A stretch of DNA of 64,000 nucleotides, taken from the NCBI GenBank assembly GCA_026391945.1, contig JAPLDA010000009.1:33932-97931 (forward strand). Direction: 5' to 3'. This DNA comes from Bacteroidota bacterium. Lineage in GTDB: Bacteria; Bacteroidota; Bacteroidia; AKYH767-A; 2013-40CM-41-45. Of the stretch, positions 50,403-58,898 are shown piece after piece. How positions within the stretch are numbered: the stretch's first letter is position 1; each line of letters opens with the position of its first letter. The notes under the pieces are model-generated. The model did no database searches. It had not been told where the DNA came from and saw only the letters and a list, made by a program, of their open reading frames with translations. The translations under genes and the position numbers were made by a program.

Positions 50403-50410
50403 CAAAGGTA
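50403..50410 (-). promoter_or_regulatory. -7 promoter element for the LamG-T9SS gene
   Basis: TACCTTTG on the minus strand matches TAnnTTTG, 44 bases before the start at 50358 and just after the susD stop. It makes a separate transcript likely. Confidence 0.5.
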
Positions 50411-50417
50411 GCAATGA

Positions 50418-51893
50418 TTAATTTTTATCCCACCATACTTTTGTGGAGGCTGCATCCGGTCCCTGAGATGAATTCGCTTCCTGGTAATGAACAGAATTCA
50501 GGATGGCTTCAGAAGAAGGATAAGTGAGGCGGTTGGGGAAGTTCGATTGATTGATCGGCGAACCATTGTAATTCGTAAGTACCGGGAAACCGGTTCTCCT
50601 GTAGTCAGCAAATGCTTCGTAACTGTTTTCGAATGTGAATGAAATCCATTTTTGTGTGATGATGTTTTGAAGATTCACTGCAGGAACAGAGGCAAGGTAG
50701 CTATTCATTTCTCCTGTGGTGATGAGCGTATCGTGGTACGATTCGATGCTGGCGCGGATGCCATCGATGTACAATTGCTGGGCGTTGCCATTCCACCAGC
50801 CAAGCAAGGAAGCTTCCGACTGAAGAAAACAAACTTCACTGTAACTCAGCAACACTCCGGGAACATCCTGGTGAAGAAACCAGTCGCCGATGGACGAAAA
50901 ATCACTGTGCTGCTGCAAATCATAATTGTTCCAGGTGGATGATCCGGCAGGGACCAGGTTGGGAAGGCCTGCGTAATCAGGGATTCCGAAGATGAGGGAC
51001 AAAGGAGTAGGTTTGGCAAACACTTTTATCCTCGGATCATGTGTTGCATTCAGTTTGTCAACGAGAAACTTGCTTGGAAAAATTTTCCCGCCGCTTTCTC
51101 CTCTTGCAAAAACATCAAACAGCGGATTTTTTATTTCGCCGTTGTAAGGAAACAAGGCATTGTCGGCATTGGACGCCATCATCGGCTGAGATTGCAGCAA
51201 CGCAATTTCCTGTTGTGCTTTGGAAGGATTTGCATAACGCAACCGCAGCGCCATCCTCAGCCGGAGCGAATTGGCAAAGGCTTTCCACTTGCTTACCGAT
51301 CCTGAATAGATCGGATCACTATTCCCGGGAAAAATGGTTTTGGATTCATCGAGAAGTGCCGATGCATTTTTCAGTTCTTCGAACAACGCTGTATAGATAC
51401 TTTCCTGTGTGTCGTATTGGGGAGAGTAGTTCAGGTTCGCTAACCCGTTCAATGCTTGCGAGTACGGAATGTTTCCCCACAAATCAGTCATCTGCTGGAA
51501 CAAATACACCTGCCAGATGCGTGCGATGGAAGTTTTGTTGATGAGCGAAGGATCGTCTTTGGTAAAACGTATTACTTCATGCGCATTGATGAGCGACTGG
51601 CTGTACAACTCCGCCCAGAGATTATTTTTGCCGCTGTTCTCTTCGTATTCTTTACCGGCATCCAGGCCACCGAGAACGGCGGAGTGCATCATCCAGTTCA
51701 TCATCATCCAATACTGCACGTACACATCCGTATTGTAGCTTCCCATTCCTTTAGTTACCGAATACGTAAACAGGTAATCAGGATTTGCAACCTCGGGAGA
51801 ATTCGGATTGACGTTCAGTTCATCCATGCTTTTTTTACATCCTGAAAAAAGAATGATGGTGAAAAGCAGAAGTGAAATGTTTTTCTTCATCAC
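50418..51893 (-). CDS. SusD/RagB family outer-membrane lipoprotein
   Basis: A 491-residue SusD-like (SusD_2 type) lipoprotein with signal peptide and lipobox (LFSGCKK near residue 19), an N-terminal DELNVNPNSPEVANPDYLFTYSVTKG stretch (edges cited) and a central NAHEVIRFT and QVYLFQQMTDLWGNIPYSQALNG. It sits at the outer leaflet and forms the lid of its SusC partner, capturing the glycan or peptide ligand. It starts 4 bases after the susC stop. No glycoside hydrolase or sensor gene is next to the pair, so the nutrient is unknown. Confidence 0.92.
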   Translation of the reverse strand: MMKKNISLLLFTIILFSGCKKSMDELNVNPNSPEVANPDYLFTYSVTKGMGSYNTDVYVQYWMMMNWMMHSAVLGGLDAGKEYEENSGKNNLWAELYSQSLINAHEVIRFTKDDPSLINKTSIARIWQVYLFQQMTDLWGNIPYSQALNGLANLNYSPQYDTQESIYTALFEELKNASALLDESKTIFPGNSDPIYSGSVSKWKAFANSLRLRMALRLRYANPSKAQQEIALLQSQPMMASNADNALFPYNGEIKNPLFDVFARGESGGKIFPSKFLVDKLNATHDPRIKVFAKPTPLSLIFGIPDYAGLPNLVPAGSSTWNNYDLQQHSDFSSIGDWFLHQDVPGVLLSYSEVCFLQSEASLLGWWNGNAQQLYIDGIRASIESYHDTLITTGEMNSYLASVPAVNLQNIITQKWISFTFENSYEAFADYRRTGFPVLTNYNGSPINQSNFPNRLTYPSSEAILNSVHYQEANSSQGPDAASTKVWWDKN

Positions 51894-51897
51894 AGGT

Positions 51898-54800
51898 TTA
51901 AATTTTTATTTTTACGTTGATGCCGATGCTGCGACGGGTTGGATAGGAATACTTTTCATAGCCCTGCCCGTTTCCGTTGGTGTATTCCGATTCAGGATCG
52001 ATGTTCGGTGCGCCGCTGTATATCAGCCACAGGTTTCTCCCGGTGAGGGCAACGCTCAACCCTTTCAGTTTTATTTTACGACAGAGTTGTTCTGAAAATT
52101 CATAGCCGAAAGTGACCTCCCGGAGTTTGACATACCCCGCATCATACACAAAAGGTTCATGAATTTCTTTTGTCCAGGTGGCAAACTGGCTCCAGTAATC
52201 CTGTGCGCTGATGTATTTTTTATTCGGCTTCCCGTCAGGAGTCACACCTTCTGCAAGGATTCCTCCTTCTCGTCCGGGTAAGGTTTCAACGAGGTTGCCG
52301 GAGTAACCATCACCGTACATGTTGGTTCCGGAAAACATCTGTCCTCCGACTCTTGCATCCACCAAAAAACTCAGGGAAATATTTTTATAAGTGAATTGAT
52401 TGAGGATGCCGCCGAGAAATTTCGGATTGATGTTTCCAAGCACACGTGGATTCGGATCGCGGAGATAAAAACCACTCGTGTCAACCAGTTTGTTTCCATT
52501 GCCATCGCGAAGAATCGCATAACCAACAATGTCACCGTACGGATGACCGGGCCTTGCTTCAATGGTCAGGTTCCAGTCGGATAACAGTTGCCTGCTCTCC
52601 AGTCCTTCGGTGAGTGAAACCACCGTGTTCTCATTGTGCGCATAATTGATGTTCACATCCCATTTGAAATTTTTTGCAGCGACAGGTGTCGTCTTCAGGA
52701 TGATCTCAATTCCTTTGTTTTTAATTTCTCCCGAGTTAATGACTGCCTGTGGAAACCCGGAAGCAGGAGAAATGTCAGCGGTCACTGTTTCGTTGCGTGT
52801 ATCCGAAGTATAATATGCAAAATCAAGACGGATGCGTCCTGTAAAAAACATCAGCTCGGTACCGACTTCAAGATGCGAGGTGAGTTCGGGTTTCAGGTTC
52901 GTGAGCGGAATCAACGGCACTACCTGGTACATCGGCGCACCGTTGAAGGAACTGACGTACGGATAAGAAATGCTTTCGAGGTAAGGCTGATCAGGATCAC
53001 GGCCAACCATCGCCCACGATGCACGCAATTTTCCGAAAGAGAGAATATTTTCTTTTATATGAAAGGCATCCGTGAATACAAACCCTGAACTCACCGACGG
53101 ATAGAAATACGAACGGTTTTCTTTCGGAAGTTTCGATGACCAGTCGTTACGCGCCGTCACATCCAAAAACAAAAATGATTTGTAAGCGATCTGCCCGAAT
53201 GCATACAAGCCGTTGATGCGGCTTTCATAAAGACGTGTGCTCGTGTCGGGATAGTTCACACTGTTTTCAATAGTGTATTCATAAGGAACGATAAGCCCGC
53301 TGCGGGTGTTTTTATGGTTGGAGTCATCGTGCGTTTCAAAAGTGCTTCCGCCGATATTTCCGTTCCAGGAAAGGTCAGCATTTATTTTATCGCTGTAGGT
53401 AATCAGAAAATCAGACTGATATTGTTTGTGATTCAGTTTTGTATTGGAATAGGAGCCTGAATAATTCAACAGCCCGTAACTCGCTTCACGGCTGCTTTCA
53501 ACCTGTGTGTTAAAATCAGTGGTGGTCCGGAGGAGCGCATTCAGGTGTTCCGTCAGTTTATAGGTGGCGCTTCCCATGGCAATCACGCGATCACGGCTGT
53601 CGTCGTTCAGCTCATACTGAATATCCCAAAACGGATTCGTCATCCAGTTCCACGCCGAGTACCACGTGGTTTCTTTTCCTGATGCATCCATGATGTGACC
53701 CTGGAGAGATTCAAGAGAAATACTTCGCGGCATCATCACGTAATTCCGCGCAACGCTGCGGCTGTCGGCCAGACCGAGCCTGTTGTTGGCGAGTTGATTT
53801 ACATAACTGATGGAAACATCAAGCGTAAGCCTCGAGGTGAGTTCAGCAATTCCTCTTGCAGAAAGATTGGTTCTTTTTAAAGTGGTGTTCGGCACGATGT
53901 CTTTCACGGTCATATACCCGGCGGAACCGCGCCAGGTAATTTTTTTACTCCCGCCTTCGAGTGAAACACTGTTGTTGGTGGTAAGTCCCGTTTGAAAAAA
54001 ATCTTTGTAGTTATCCGGCTGAGGATTGAAGTTCCGGATTTGTCCGTCCCAGTCGCGGATTTTCTGTCCTTCCATTTTTGGACCCCAGCTTCCGACGGCA
54101 TCGATGGCTGTGTTGTACGTCGGAATGCTGTCGATGCCCATCACCCATTGTCCTGCGAATTTTCCGTTTCGTCCGGCTCCGTAGGTGTTCTGAAATTTTT
54201 CATGGATGTATGCTGATTCAACGGAAGTGGAAGAATTAAAACTGACGGCGATTCCTTTCCCGCTTTTTCCTTTTTTTGTGGTGATGAGGATCACGCCGTT
54301 GGTTGCGAGGGATCCGTACAAGGCTGCGGCTGTCGGGCCTTTGAGAACAGAAATACGTTCAATGTCGTCCGGGTTGATGTCAGAAATACCGTTTCCATAA
54401 TCGCGGCCGCCCCATTGCGACGTGTTGTTGTTGGTGTTGTTTTCCATCGGGATGCCATCGATCACGATCAACGCCTGGTTGCCGCCGGTTAAGGAAGTAG
54501 CACCTCTCAGCACAATCCTGCTCGAAGAACCGGGACCGCCGGTGGTGGTGGAAATATTTAACCCGGCTACTTTTCCCGCAAGCTGGTTGACGAAGCTCGG
54601 ATCTTTCGCTGTCTGCAGTTCAGTACCCGAAACTTCCTGCACAGAATAACCGAGCGCTTTCTTCTCACGTTTGATTCCCAAAGCCGTCACTACCACTTCT
54701 TCCAGCTTATGTGATTTTACTTTCAGGGAAATGTCGAATGTGTTTTTTATTCCGGTGGAGATGGTTTGACTTTCCATTCCGACGGAAGAAAATACCAGTG

Positions 54801-55008
54801 AATCAGCGGCTGAAAAAATTTTTATTTCAAAACGGCCGTTGAGATCGGTGACGGTTCCGTTCGTAGTTCCTTTCACCACGACACTTACTCCCGGAACAGG
54901 CGAATGATCGTCGGCTGATGTCACCATGCCCGTGATGTTTCTTTCCTGTGCAAACAGGGAGAGACAGGAGAATATGAAAAGAAAACCAGGAATGTAAATT
55001 TTTTTCAT
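51898..55008 (-). CDS. SusC/RagA TonB-dependent outer-membrane transporter
   Basis: About 1036 residues from ATG 55008 (MKKIYIPGFLFIFSCLSLFAQ signal peptide; the ORF start at 55026 adds 6 residues). A carboxypeptidase-like regulatory domain follows (NITGMVTSADDHSPVPGVSVVVKG), then the plug (LRGATSLTGGNQALIVIDGIPMEN, edges cited) and a TonB-dependent beta barrel ending in a near C-terminal aromatic residue region. It imports oligomers gated by SusD. A -7 element TATATTTG on the minus strand (55110-55117) lies about 95 bases upstream. The pair does not show an extracytoplasmic sigma/anti-sigma neighbour. Confidence 0.93.
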   Translation of the reverse strand: MKKIYIPGFLFIFSCLSLFAQERNITGMVTSADDHSPVPGVSVVVKGTTNGTVTDLNGRFEIKIFSAADSLVFSSVGMESQTISTGIKNTFDISLKVKSHKLEEVVVTALGIKREKKALGYSVQEVSGTELQTAKDPSFVNQLAGKVAGLNISTTTGGPGSSSRIVLRGATSLTGGNQALIVIDGIPMENNTNNNTSQWGGRDYGNGISDINPDDIERISVLKGPTAAALYGSLATNGVILITTKKGKSGKGIAVSFNSSTSVESAYIHEKFQNTYGAGRNGKFAGQWVMGIDSIPTYNTAIDAVGSWGPKMEGQKIRDWDGQIRNFNPQPDNYKDFFQTGLTTNNSVSLEGGSKKITWRGSAGYMTVKDIVPNTTLKRTNLSARGIAELTSRLTLDVSISYVNQLANNRLGLADSRSVARNYVMMPRSISLESLQGHIMDASGKETTWYSAWNWMTNPFWDIQYELNDDSRDRVIAMGSATYKLTEHLNALLRTTTDFNTQVESSREASYGLLNYSGSYSNTKLNHKQYQSDFLITYSDKINADLSWNGNIGGSTFETHDDSNHKNTRSGLIVPYEYTIENSVNYPDTSTRLYESRINGLYAFGQIAYKSFLFLDVTARNDWSSKLPKENRSYFYPSVSSGFVFTDAFHIKENILSFGKLRASWAMVGRDPDQPYLESISYPYVSSFNGAPMYQVVPLIPLTNLKPELTSHLEVGTELMFFTGRIRLDFAYYTSDTRNETVTADISPASGFPQAVINSGEIKNKGIEIILKTTPVAAKNFKWDVNINYAHNENTVVSLTEGLESRQLLSDWNLTIEARPGHPYGDIVGYAILRDGNGNKLVDTSGFYLRDPNPRVLGNINPKFLGGILNQFTYKNISLSFLVDARVGGQMFSGTNMYGDGYSGNLVETLPGREGGILAEGVTPDGKPNKKYISAQDYWSQFATWTKEIHEPFVYDAGYVKLREVTFGYEFSEQLCRKIKLKGLSVALTGRNLWLIYSGAPNIDPESEYTNGNGQGYEKYSYPTRRSIGINVKIKI

Positions 55009-55109
55009 CCGGAACATTAAAGTCATGCATGAATCAAATTTTCTTTTGAAAAAAAATCATTCCCGGATTTTTACAGGAATGAAATGTTAAAAGAAATTCT
55101 GTGTCAGGA

Positions 55110-55117
55110 CAAATATA
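55110..55117 (-). promoter_or_regulatory. -7 promoter element for the susC-susD operon
   Basis: TATATTTG on the minus strand matches TAnnTTTG exactly; about 100 bases upstream of the susC start, which leaves a leader usual for Sus operons. Confidence 0.5.
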
Positions 55118-55200
55118 CCAATTCAAATGACTTTGTTGCATGCCACAAAAAACGGAACCTTTCATTTCGCCATGTAATTTGAATATGGAAATAAATTTCC

Positions 55201-55225
55201 CCGATGGCCGAAGTTTCGTGCGTAG
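55201..55225 (+). repeat. Direct repeat, copy 1 (paired with 56419-56443)
   Basis: CCGATGGCCGAAGTTTCGTGCGTAG, identical in 24 of 25 bases with CCGATGGTCGAAGTTTCGTGCGTAG at 56419. The 1.2 kb between holds decayed and orphan T9SS fragments and a lipoprotein. Confidence 0.7.
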
Positions 55226-55266
55226 CTGTTGTGTGAACAACTTCGACCCCGTACCTCGATTTGAAT

Positions 55267-55554
55267 TCACTCAACAAAAAATTTCACATTTGCTGATGTA
55301 TGATTGCCTAATAGTCTTGCTAAATAAATACCGCCTGACAACTTGGGTAGTTTTAAATGCTGAACACTACTCCACTGAGGTAAATGAAAACGGGCTACCT
55401 CTTGACCTTCTATATTATTAAGAATGAGCAACGACGATTCATTCAATACATTGTAGGTAAAAGTTACTTCATCATTTGTAACCGGATTAGGGAACAGCCG
55501 GAAATTTGAATCATGATCCTTTATGTTTTGGGCGGAAAGCACCGTATCACACAT
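55267..55554 (-). CDS. Orphan T9SS type A sorting domain fragment
   Basis: A 95-residue frame that consists almost only of a T9SS sorting domain (FRLFPNPVTNDEVTFTYN ... GGIYLARLLGNHTSANVKFFVE). It has no signal peptide, so it cannot be exported by itself. The frame stays open upstream of the ATG (...LINYFLGAKVSS) as far as the stop of the next gene, which suggests the tail of a larger lost protein. Probably a gene remnant. Confidence 0.6.
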   Translation of the reverse strand: MCDTVLSAQNIKDHDSNFRLFPNPVTNDEVTFTYNVLNESSLLILNNIEGQEVARFHLPQWSSVQHLKLPKLSGGIYLARLLGNHTSANVKFFVE

Positions 55555-55596
55555 ACTACTTACTTTTGCTCCTAAAAAATAATTAATTAAGTCATT

Positions 55597-56034
55597 TTAT
55601 TTTCTTTGTATATCCTCTGAAAATTGTTCCCATTTTTTCAATTTTCCATTTTTATCAAACAGGAATTCGTAATACTCACAATTCAAAACAGATGATGAAC
55701 CACAAGGTTTACTAATCGCATATTTAATACTTGAAATTAAAGTGTCTTTACTGATGGGATTTACCCAAAATAATTTTTCTCTTGATTTCGTTTTATTTCC
55801 AAACACCTTTAATATGAATGTGGAGTCCTTTCCATTGATACAATCACGATATACAGAGTTTAAATCCTTAATGAAGGATTTATTCACGTTATAATAATCC
55901 TCACTGGAGTTATACTTCCAATTGTCTCCAACTGAGCGAACGAGTCGTTCATCACATTTGTTTTTAGCAACTTTTTTTTGCCCTGTACAGGAAATGGAAA
56001 CTGATGAAATGATTAAACAAAGAATGAATTTCAT
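55597..56034 (-). CDS. Small lipoprotein of unknown function
   Basis: A 145-residue product with signal peptide and lipobox (SSVSISC near residue 16). The mature part has several Cys and aromatic residues (YNSSEDYYNVNKSFIKDLN, CEYYEFLFDKNGKLKKWEQF) typical of Bacteroidota small lipoproteins without known domain. The start codon overlaps the TGA of an upstream T9SS remnant (ATGA), and the region is AT-richer than the enzymes of the window. Confidence 0.6.
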   Translation of the reverse strand: MKFILCLIISSVSISCTGQKKVAKNKCDERLVRSVGDNWKYNSSEDYYNVNKSFIKDLNSVYRDCINGKDSTFILKVFGNKTKSREKLFWVNPISKDTLISSIKYAISKPCGSSSVLNCEYYEFLFDKNGKLKKWEQFSEDIQRK

Positions 56035-56347
56035 TGTTTGACGAATTTAAAATCCAAATATGAATTTGAAGAAATAATCTGTCCGAAATATAATCCGTCA
56101 GTTAAGTCCCACATTGTAAATCCCCTTTGAATATTTTACTTATCAGGACTTTTACATCAGTATAAATGTATGTTTTATCATCGTTCCAATAACTGTATGC
56201 CCCTAAAACTTCACCTTCAAAAATAAAAGCAGATTTATTTATTCTTTCAGAAATATCTTTCAGAATAATTTGTGAATTGCTCTTAAGGGAGTTGAACGCA
56301 AAGAGTAAGAAGAAAATAAAAGTCAGATGTAATTTATGTGTTTTCAT
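56031..56347 (-). pseudogene. Internally deleted T9SS protein remnant
   Basis: The first 81 residues (56347 to 56102) have a signal peptide (KTHKLHLTFIFFLLFAFNSLKSNSQ) and NKSAFIFEGEVLGAYSYW, the N-terminus of a larger secreted protein family. The frame ends at once, but in another frame the next bases read LTDGLYFGQIISSNSYLDFKFVKQ and stop at 56031, which resembles the last strand of a T9SS sorting domain. The simplest reading is a large internal deletion plus a frameshift that joined both ends. No function is expected. Confidence 0.55.
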
Positions 56348-56418
56348 AAGGAGGGAGTTTTTTGGTTATGCAAAGCAAGTGATTCATTTCAATTTTTCAA
56401 AGAGACTGTTATCAACCT

Positions 56419-56540
56419 CCGATGGTCGAAGTTTCGTGCGTAGATGCGGCAAACCCCTAAAGGGTTTCTTGTTATTCGATTCAGAGAAGGAAGTGAGATG
56501 GATATTTTCTTTCCATTAACTGATGAACCCTTTAGGGGTT
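56419..56540. repeat. REP pair on the left side of the RAYT gene
   Basis: Starts with the direct repeat CCGATGGTCGAAGTTTCGTGCGTAG (56419-56443), then AAACCCCTAAAGGGTTT (56451-56467) and, inverted, AACCCTTTAGGGGTT (56526-56540). Between the two lies AAGTGAGAT, also present in the right-hand pair. Confidence 0.75.
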
Positions 56541-56570
56541 GGCCGTTGCGTAATTTTTTAAAACAGAACC

Positions 56571-57188
56571 TTAAATCTCATTACCCAGGTTTTCCAATCC
56601 GCCAAAAAGTTCAAGCACCTCATCTTTTGAAACGAGCGATGGTTTATTTCCGGTTATCGCTGAGTACGATGAGAATTTCCAATCTTCCCTCTTTTCAGTA
56701 AAGCCATGACTTACCGAGTTGTTATGAATATAGCATATCGCTCTATGGAAATATTCGTTTGTATCTACCCGTTTCCGTTGAAAACTTTGTTTGAACAGCG
56801 ACCCTTTCCGACTATAGGTTTTATTGTAAGCTTGCGCATACGAATTAAAACAATGCGAAAATTGTTCCGTGACCAGGTCATTCAGAATAAGAAATTGACT
56901 TTTCGAAGAATCTGTAGCATTCGATTTGTCAGAGCGTTTTCTTTTTTCGAATTTCCCGGCAAACAGTTCATTCAGTTCATTCAGACTTTTTATTCTTATT
57001 ACGAAATGAAAATGATTCGGCATTAAACAGTATGCTAAAATATCGGCCACCGGTAGTATCCATTTCTTTATTTTCTTCAGGAAGAAAATATAATTGTCTT
57101 CGTTTTGAAAAAAATTATCACGGCCTACTGCATGATTGAAAATATGGTAGGTGCCATCGGGCTCTAAAGATATTTTAGGGTAAGGCAT
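56571..57188 (-). mobile_element. RAYT: REP-associated tyrosine transposase (Y1, IS200-like)
   Basis: A 205-residue single-domain transposase from ATG 57188 (the ORF track start at 57233 is an alternative). Motifs: DGTYHIFNHAVGRDNFFQNEDN (edges cited), LMPNHFHFVI with the metal-binding HxH (His-Phe-His) and AYNKTYSRKGSLFKQSFQRKRVDT, which holds the RKGSLF signature, with the catalytic Tyr expected just before it. Related enzymes process short palindromic REP sequences. Inverted REP pairs flank the gene on both sides, consistent with a REPtron unit. All key residues are intact, so the enzyme is probably active. Confidence 0.88.
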
Positions 57189-57251
57189 GACGAAATAATT
57201 TCCTGTAAAACTATTTGAAAAAAAATAATTCATTAGTTTTGATTTTCCCGT

Positions 57252-57376
57252 AAACCCCTAAAGGGTGTACCGTAACATAGCGAATGTGAAGTGAGATCTG
57301 GCTTCTTCCTGTGAACTAATGGGCGGGAAACCCTTTAGGGGTGAGTTGCTACGAAACCAACCACCGACTATTTATT
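57252..57376. repeat. REP pair on the right side of the RAYT gene
   Basis: AAACCCCTAAAGGGT (57252-57266) and, inverted, AAACCCTTTAGGGGT (57328-57342), with AAGTGAGAT between. After them, GCTACGAAACCAACCACCG (57348-57366) reads, in reverse complement, like the CCGATGGTCGAAGTTTCGTGCGTAG repeat of the left side with some differences. Confidence 0.7.
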
Positions 57377-57383
57377 AAACGTC

Positions 57384-57986
57384 ATGCATGACCTCTACGG
57401 CTTAGTTCTTACAGGTGGAAAAAGTTCCCGGATGGGAGCGGAGAAAGGTTTGCTCGATTATCATGGCAAGCCGCAGCAATTTCATGTGTATGATTTGCTG
57501 CGTTCGTTTTGTAAACAGGTTTTCATTTCATGCCGGGCTGATCAGTTACTGAATATTCCTGACGGTTATGAAGTGATAACAGATGAACCTCGTTATTCAA
57601 ACATCGGCCCCATGGCCGGTTTGCTGAGTGCGCATAAAAAATTCCCGGAAGCATCGTTTCTTGTTACGGGTTGCGATTATCCTTTTTTGACACTTGATCA
57701 CTTGGCGGAACTTGTTTCTGCGAGGAATGAAACCAATGATGCTATTTGTTTTTTGAATCCTGAAACGAACATCGAAGAACCTCTGATTGCCATCTATGAA
57801 AATCGTTCCTTTCAGGCATTGTTTGAAAATTTTGAATCGGGAAAATATTCACTCCGGCATTTTCTCCGTGAAGTTGATACAAAAAAGGTTGTTCCCGTTT
57901 CTTCAGAGTTTCTGAAAAGTGTGGATGACATGAAATCTTTTCATCTCGCGAAACGAAATCCGGCGGCAACTTATGGGCTGTCATAA
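57384..57986 (+). CDS. mobA: MobA-like molybdenum cofactor guanylyltransferase
   Basis: A 200-residue NTP-transferase with LVLTGGKSSRMGAEKGLLDYHG near residue 7 (GTP binding; edges cited), VITDEPRYSNIGPMAGLLSAHK and GCDYPFLT (metal-binding Asp). MobA adds GMP to molybdopterin to make the guanine dinucleotide used by the DMSO-reductase family. It precedes fdhD (29 bases) and the fdhF-type gene on the same strand; these are its likely clients, in contrast to the MocA-like protein of the hcr operon. Confidence 0.85.
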   Translation: MHDLYGLVLTGGKSSRMGAEKGLLDYHGKPQQFHVYDLLRSFCKQVFISCRADQLLNIPDGYEVITDEPRYSNIGPMAGLLSAHKKFPEASFLVTGCDYPFLTLDHLAELVSARNETNDAICFLNPETNIEEPLIAIYENRSFQALFENFESGKYSLRHFLREVDTKKVVPVSSEFLKSVDDMKSFHLAKRNPAATYGLS

Positions 57987-58003
57987 CCTGTTCATTCTTT
58001 TTC

Positions 58004-58011
58004 TAACTTTG
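58004..58011 (+). promoter_or_regulatory. -7 promoter-like element directly before fdhD
   Basis: TAACTTTG matches TAnnTTTG, with the fdhD ATG beginning 5 bases later. A transcript from here would start at or next to the start codon (leaderless), as also proposed for purN. It may be chance. Confidence 0.3.
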
Positions 58012-58015
58012 AGTC

Positions 58016-58867
58016 ATGTTAAAAACGCCGGTTGCTTCCGCACGGATCATCAAAGTGAATGCAGGCATAGTCACCGAAACCGATGACCTGCTGGCTGCAG
58101 AAGAACCTTTGGAAATCCGCCTGGGATATGGTTTGGCTCATGAGAGAAACCAGAAAAGTATTTCCGTGACGATGCGCACGCCGGGAAATGATTTTGAACT
58201 GGCGCTCGGTTTTCTTTTTACCGAAGGAATCATCCGGAAGAGAAGTGAGGTGGCAGAGATAAAATACTGCACGGATTTTAACCGGCATACCAACCGTGAA
58301 AATATAGTCCGTGTTGAATTAAAAGAAGATGTTGAGTTTGATGCCGGGAAACTGCAGCGGAACTTTTATACTTCATCCAGTTGCGGTATCTGCGGAAAAG
58401 CTTCGATAGAAGCCATCAGGACGGTAAACGGTGTTCAATCTTCCAATAAAAACTTTGTTCCGCTGAATGCGTCATTCATTCAGCAGTTGCCGGCAAAACT
58501 CCGTGAACGTCAGCATGTATTTGAACATACCGGCGGGTTGCATGCTTCCGCACTTTTTCATTCTGACGGTGAACTTGTTTTTCTCCGTGAAGACATTGGG
58601 CGTCACAATGCTGTGGATAAAATCATCGGTGCTGCTTTGGAAAAAAAAATGCTGCCATTGGATGATCATGTTTTGCTGCTGAGCGGACGCGCCGGTTTTG
58701 AACTTTTGCAAAAAGCGGCCATGGCCGGAATACCTGTGGTAGCGGCCGTTGGCGCACCATCCGGTTTGGCTGTTGAAACCGCAAAGGAATTTGATATCAC
58801 GTTGATTGGCTTCCTGAGAGAAAACAGGTTCAATATTTATTCATCACCCGAAAGAATATTTTTTTAA
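58016..58867 (+). CDS. fdhD: Formate dehydrogenase accessory sulfurtransferase FdhD
   Basis: A 283-residue FdhD, which transfers sulfur from a cysteine desulfurase to the Mo-bisMGD cofactor of formate dehydrogenases. Motifs: RTPGNDFELALGFLFTEGII near residue 59, SSSCGICGKASIE near residue 122 (the functional CxxC), GGLHASALF, REDIGRHNAVDKIIG near residue 192 and SGRAGFELLQKA. It is encoded between mobA and the helicase gene, 4 genes before and together with the fdhF-type gene on the same strand. Confidence 0.95.
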   Translation: MLKTPVASARIIKVNAGIVTETDDLLAAEEPLEIRLGYGLAHERNQKSISVTMRTPGNDFELALGFLFTEGIIRKRSEVAEIKYCTDFNRHTNRENIVRVELKEDVEFDAGKLQRNFYTSSSCGICGKASIEAIRTVNGVQSSNKNFVPLNASFIQQLPAKLRERQHVFEHTGGLHASALFHSDGELVFLREDIGRHNAVDKIIGAALEKKMLPLDDHVLLLSGRAGFELLQKAAMAGIPVVAAVGAPSGLAVETAKEFDITLIGFLRENRFNIYSSPERIFF

Positions 58868-58898
58868 TTTTAACTCTGACTTTTAAAATTTTCTACAC

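Noticed and set aside
50418-55008. Complete polysaccharide utilisation locus
   Set aside because: SusC and SusD are present but no glycoside hydrolase, polysaccharide lyase or sensor is adjacent.
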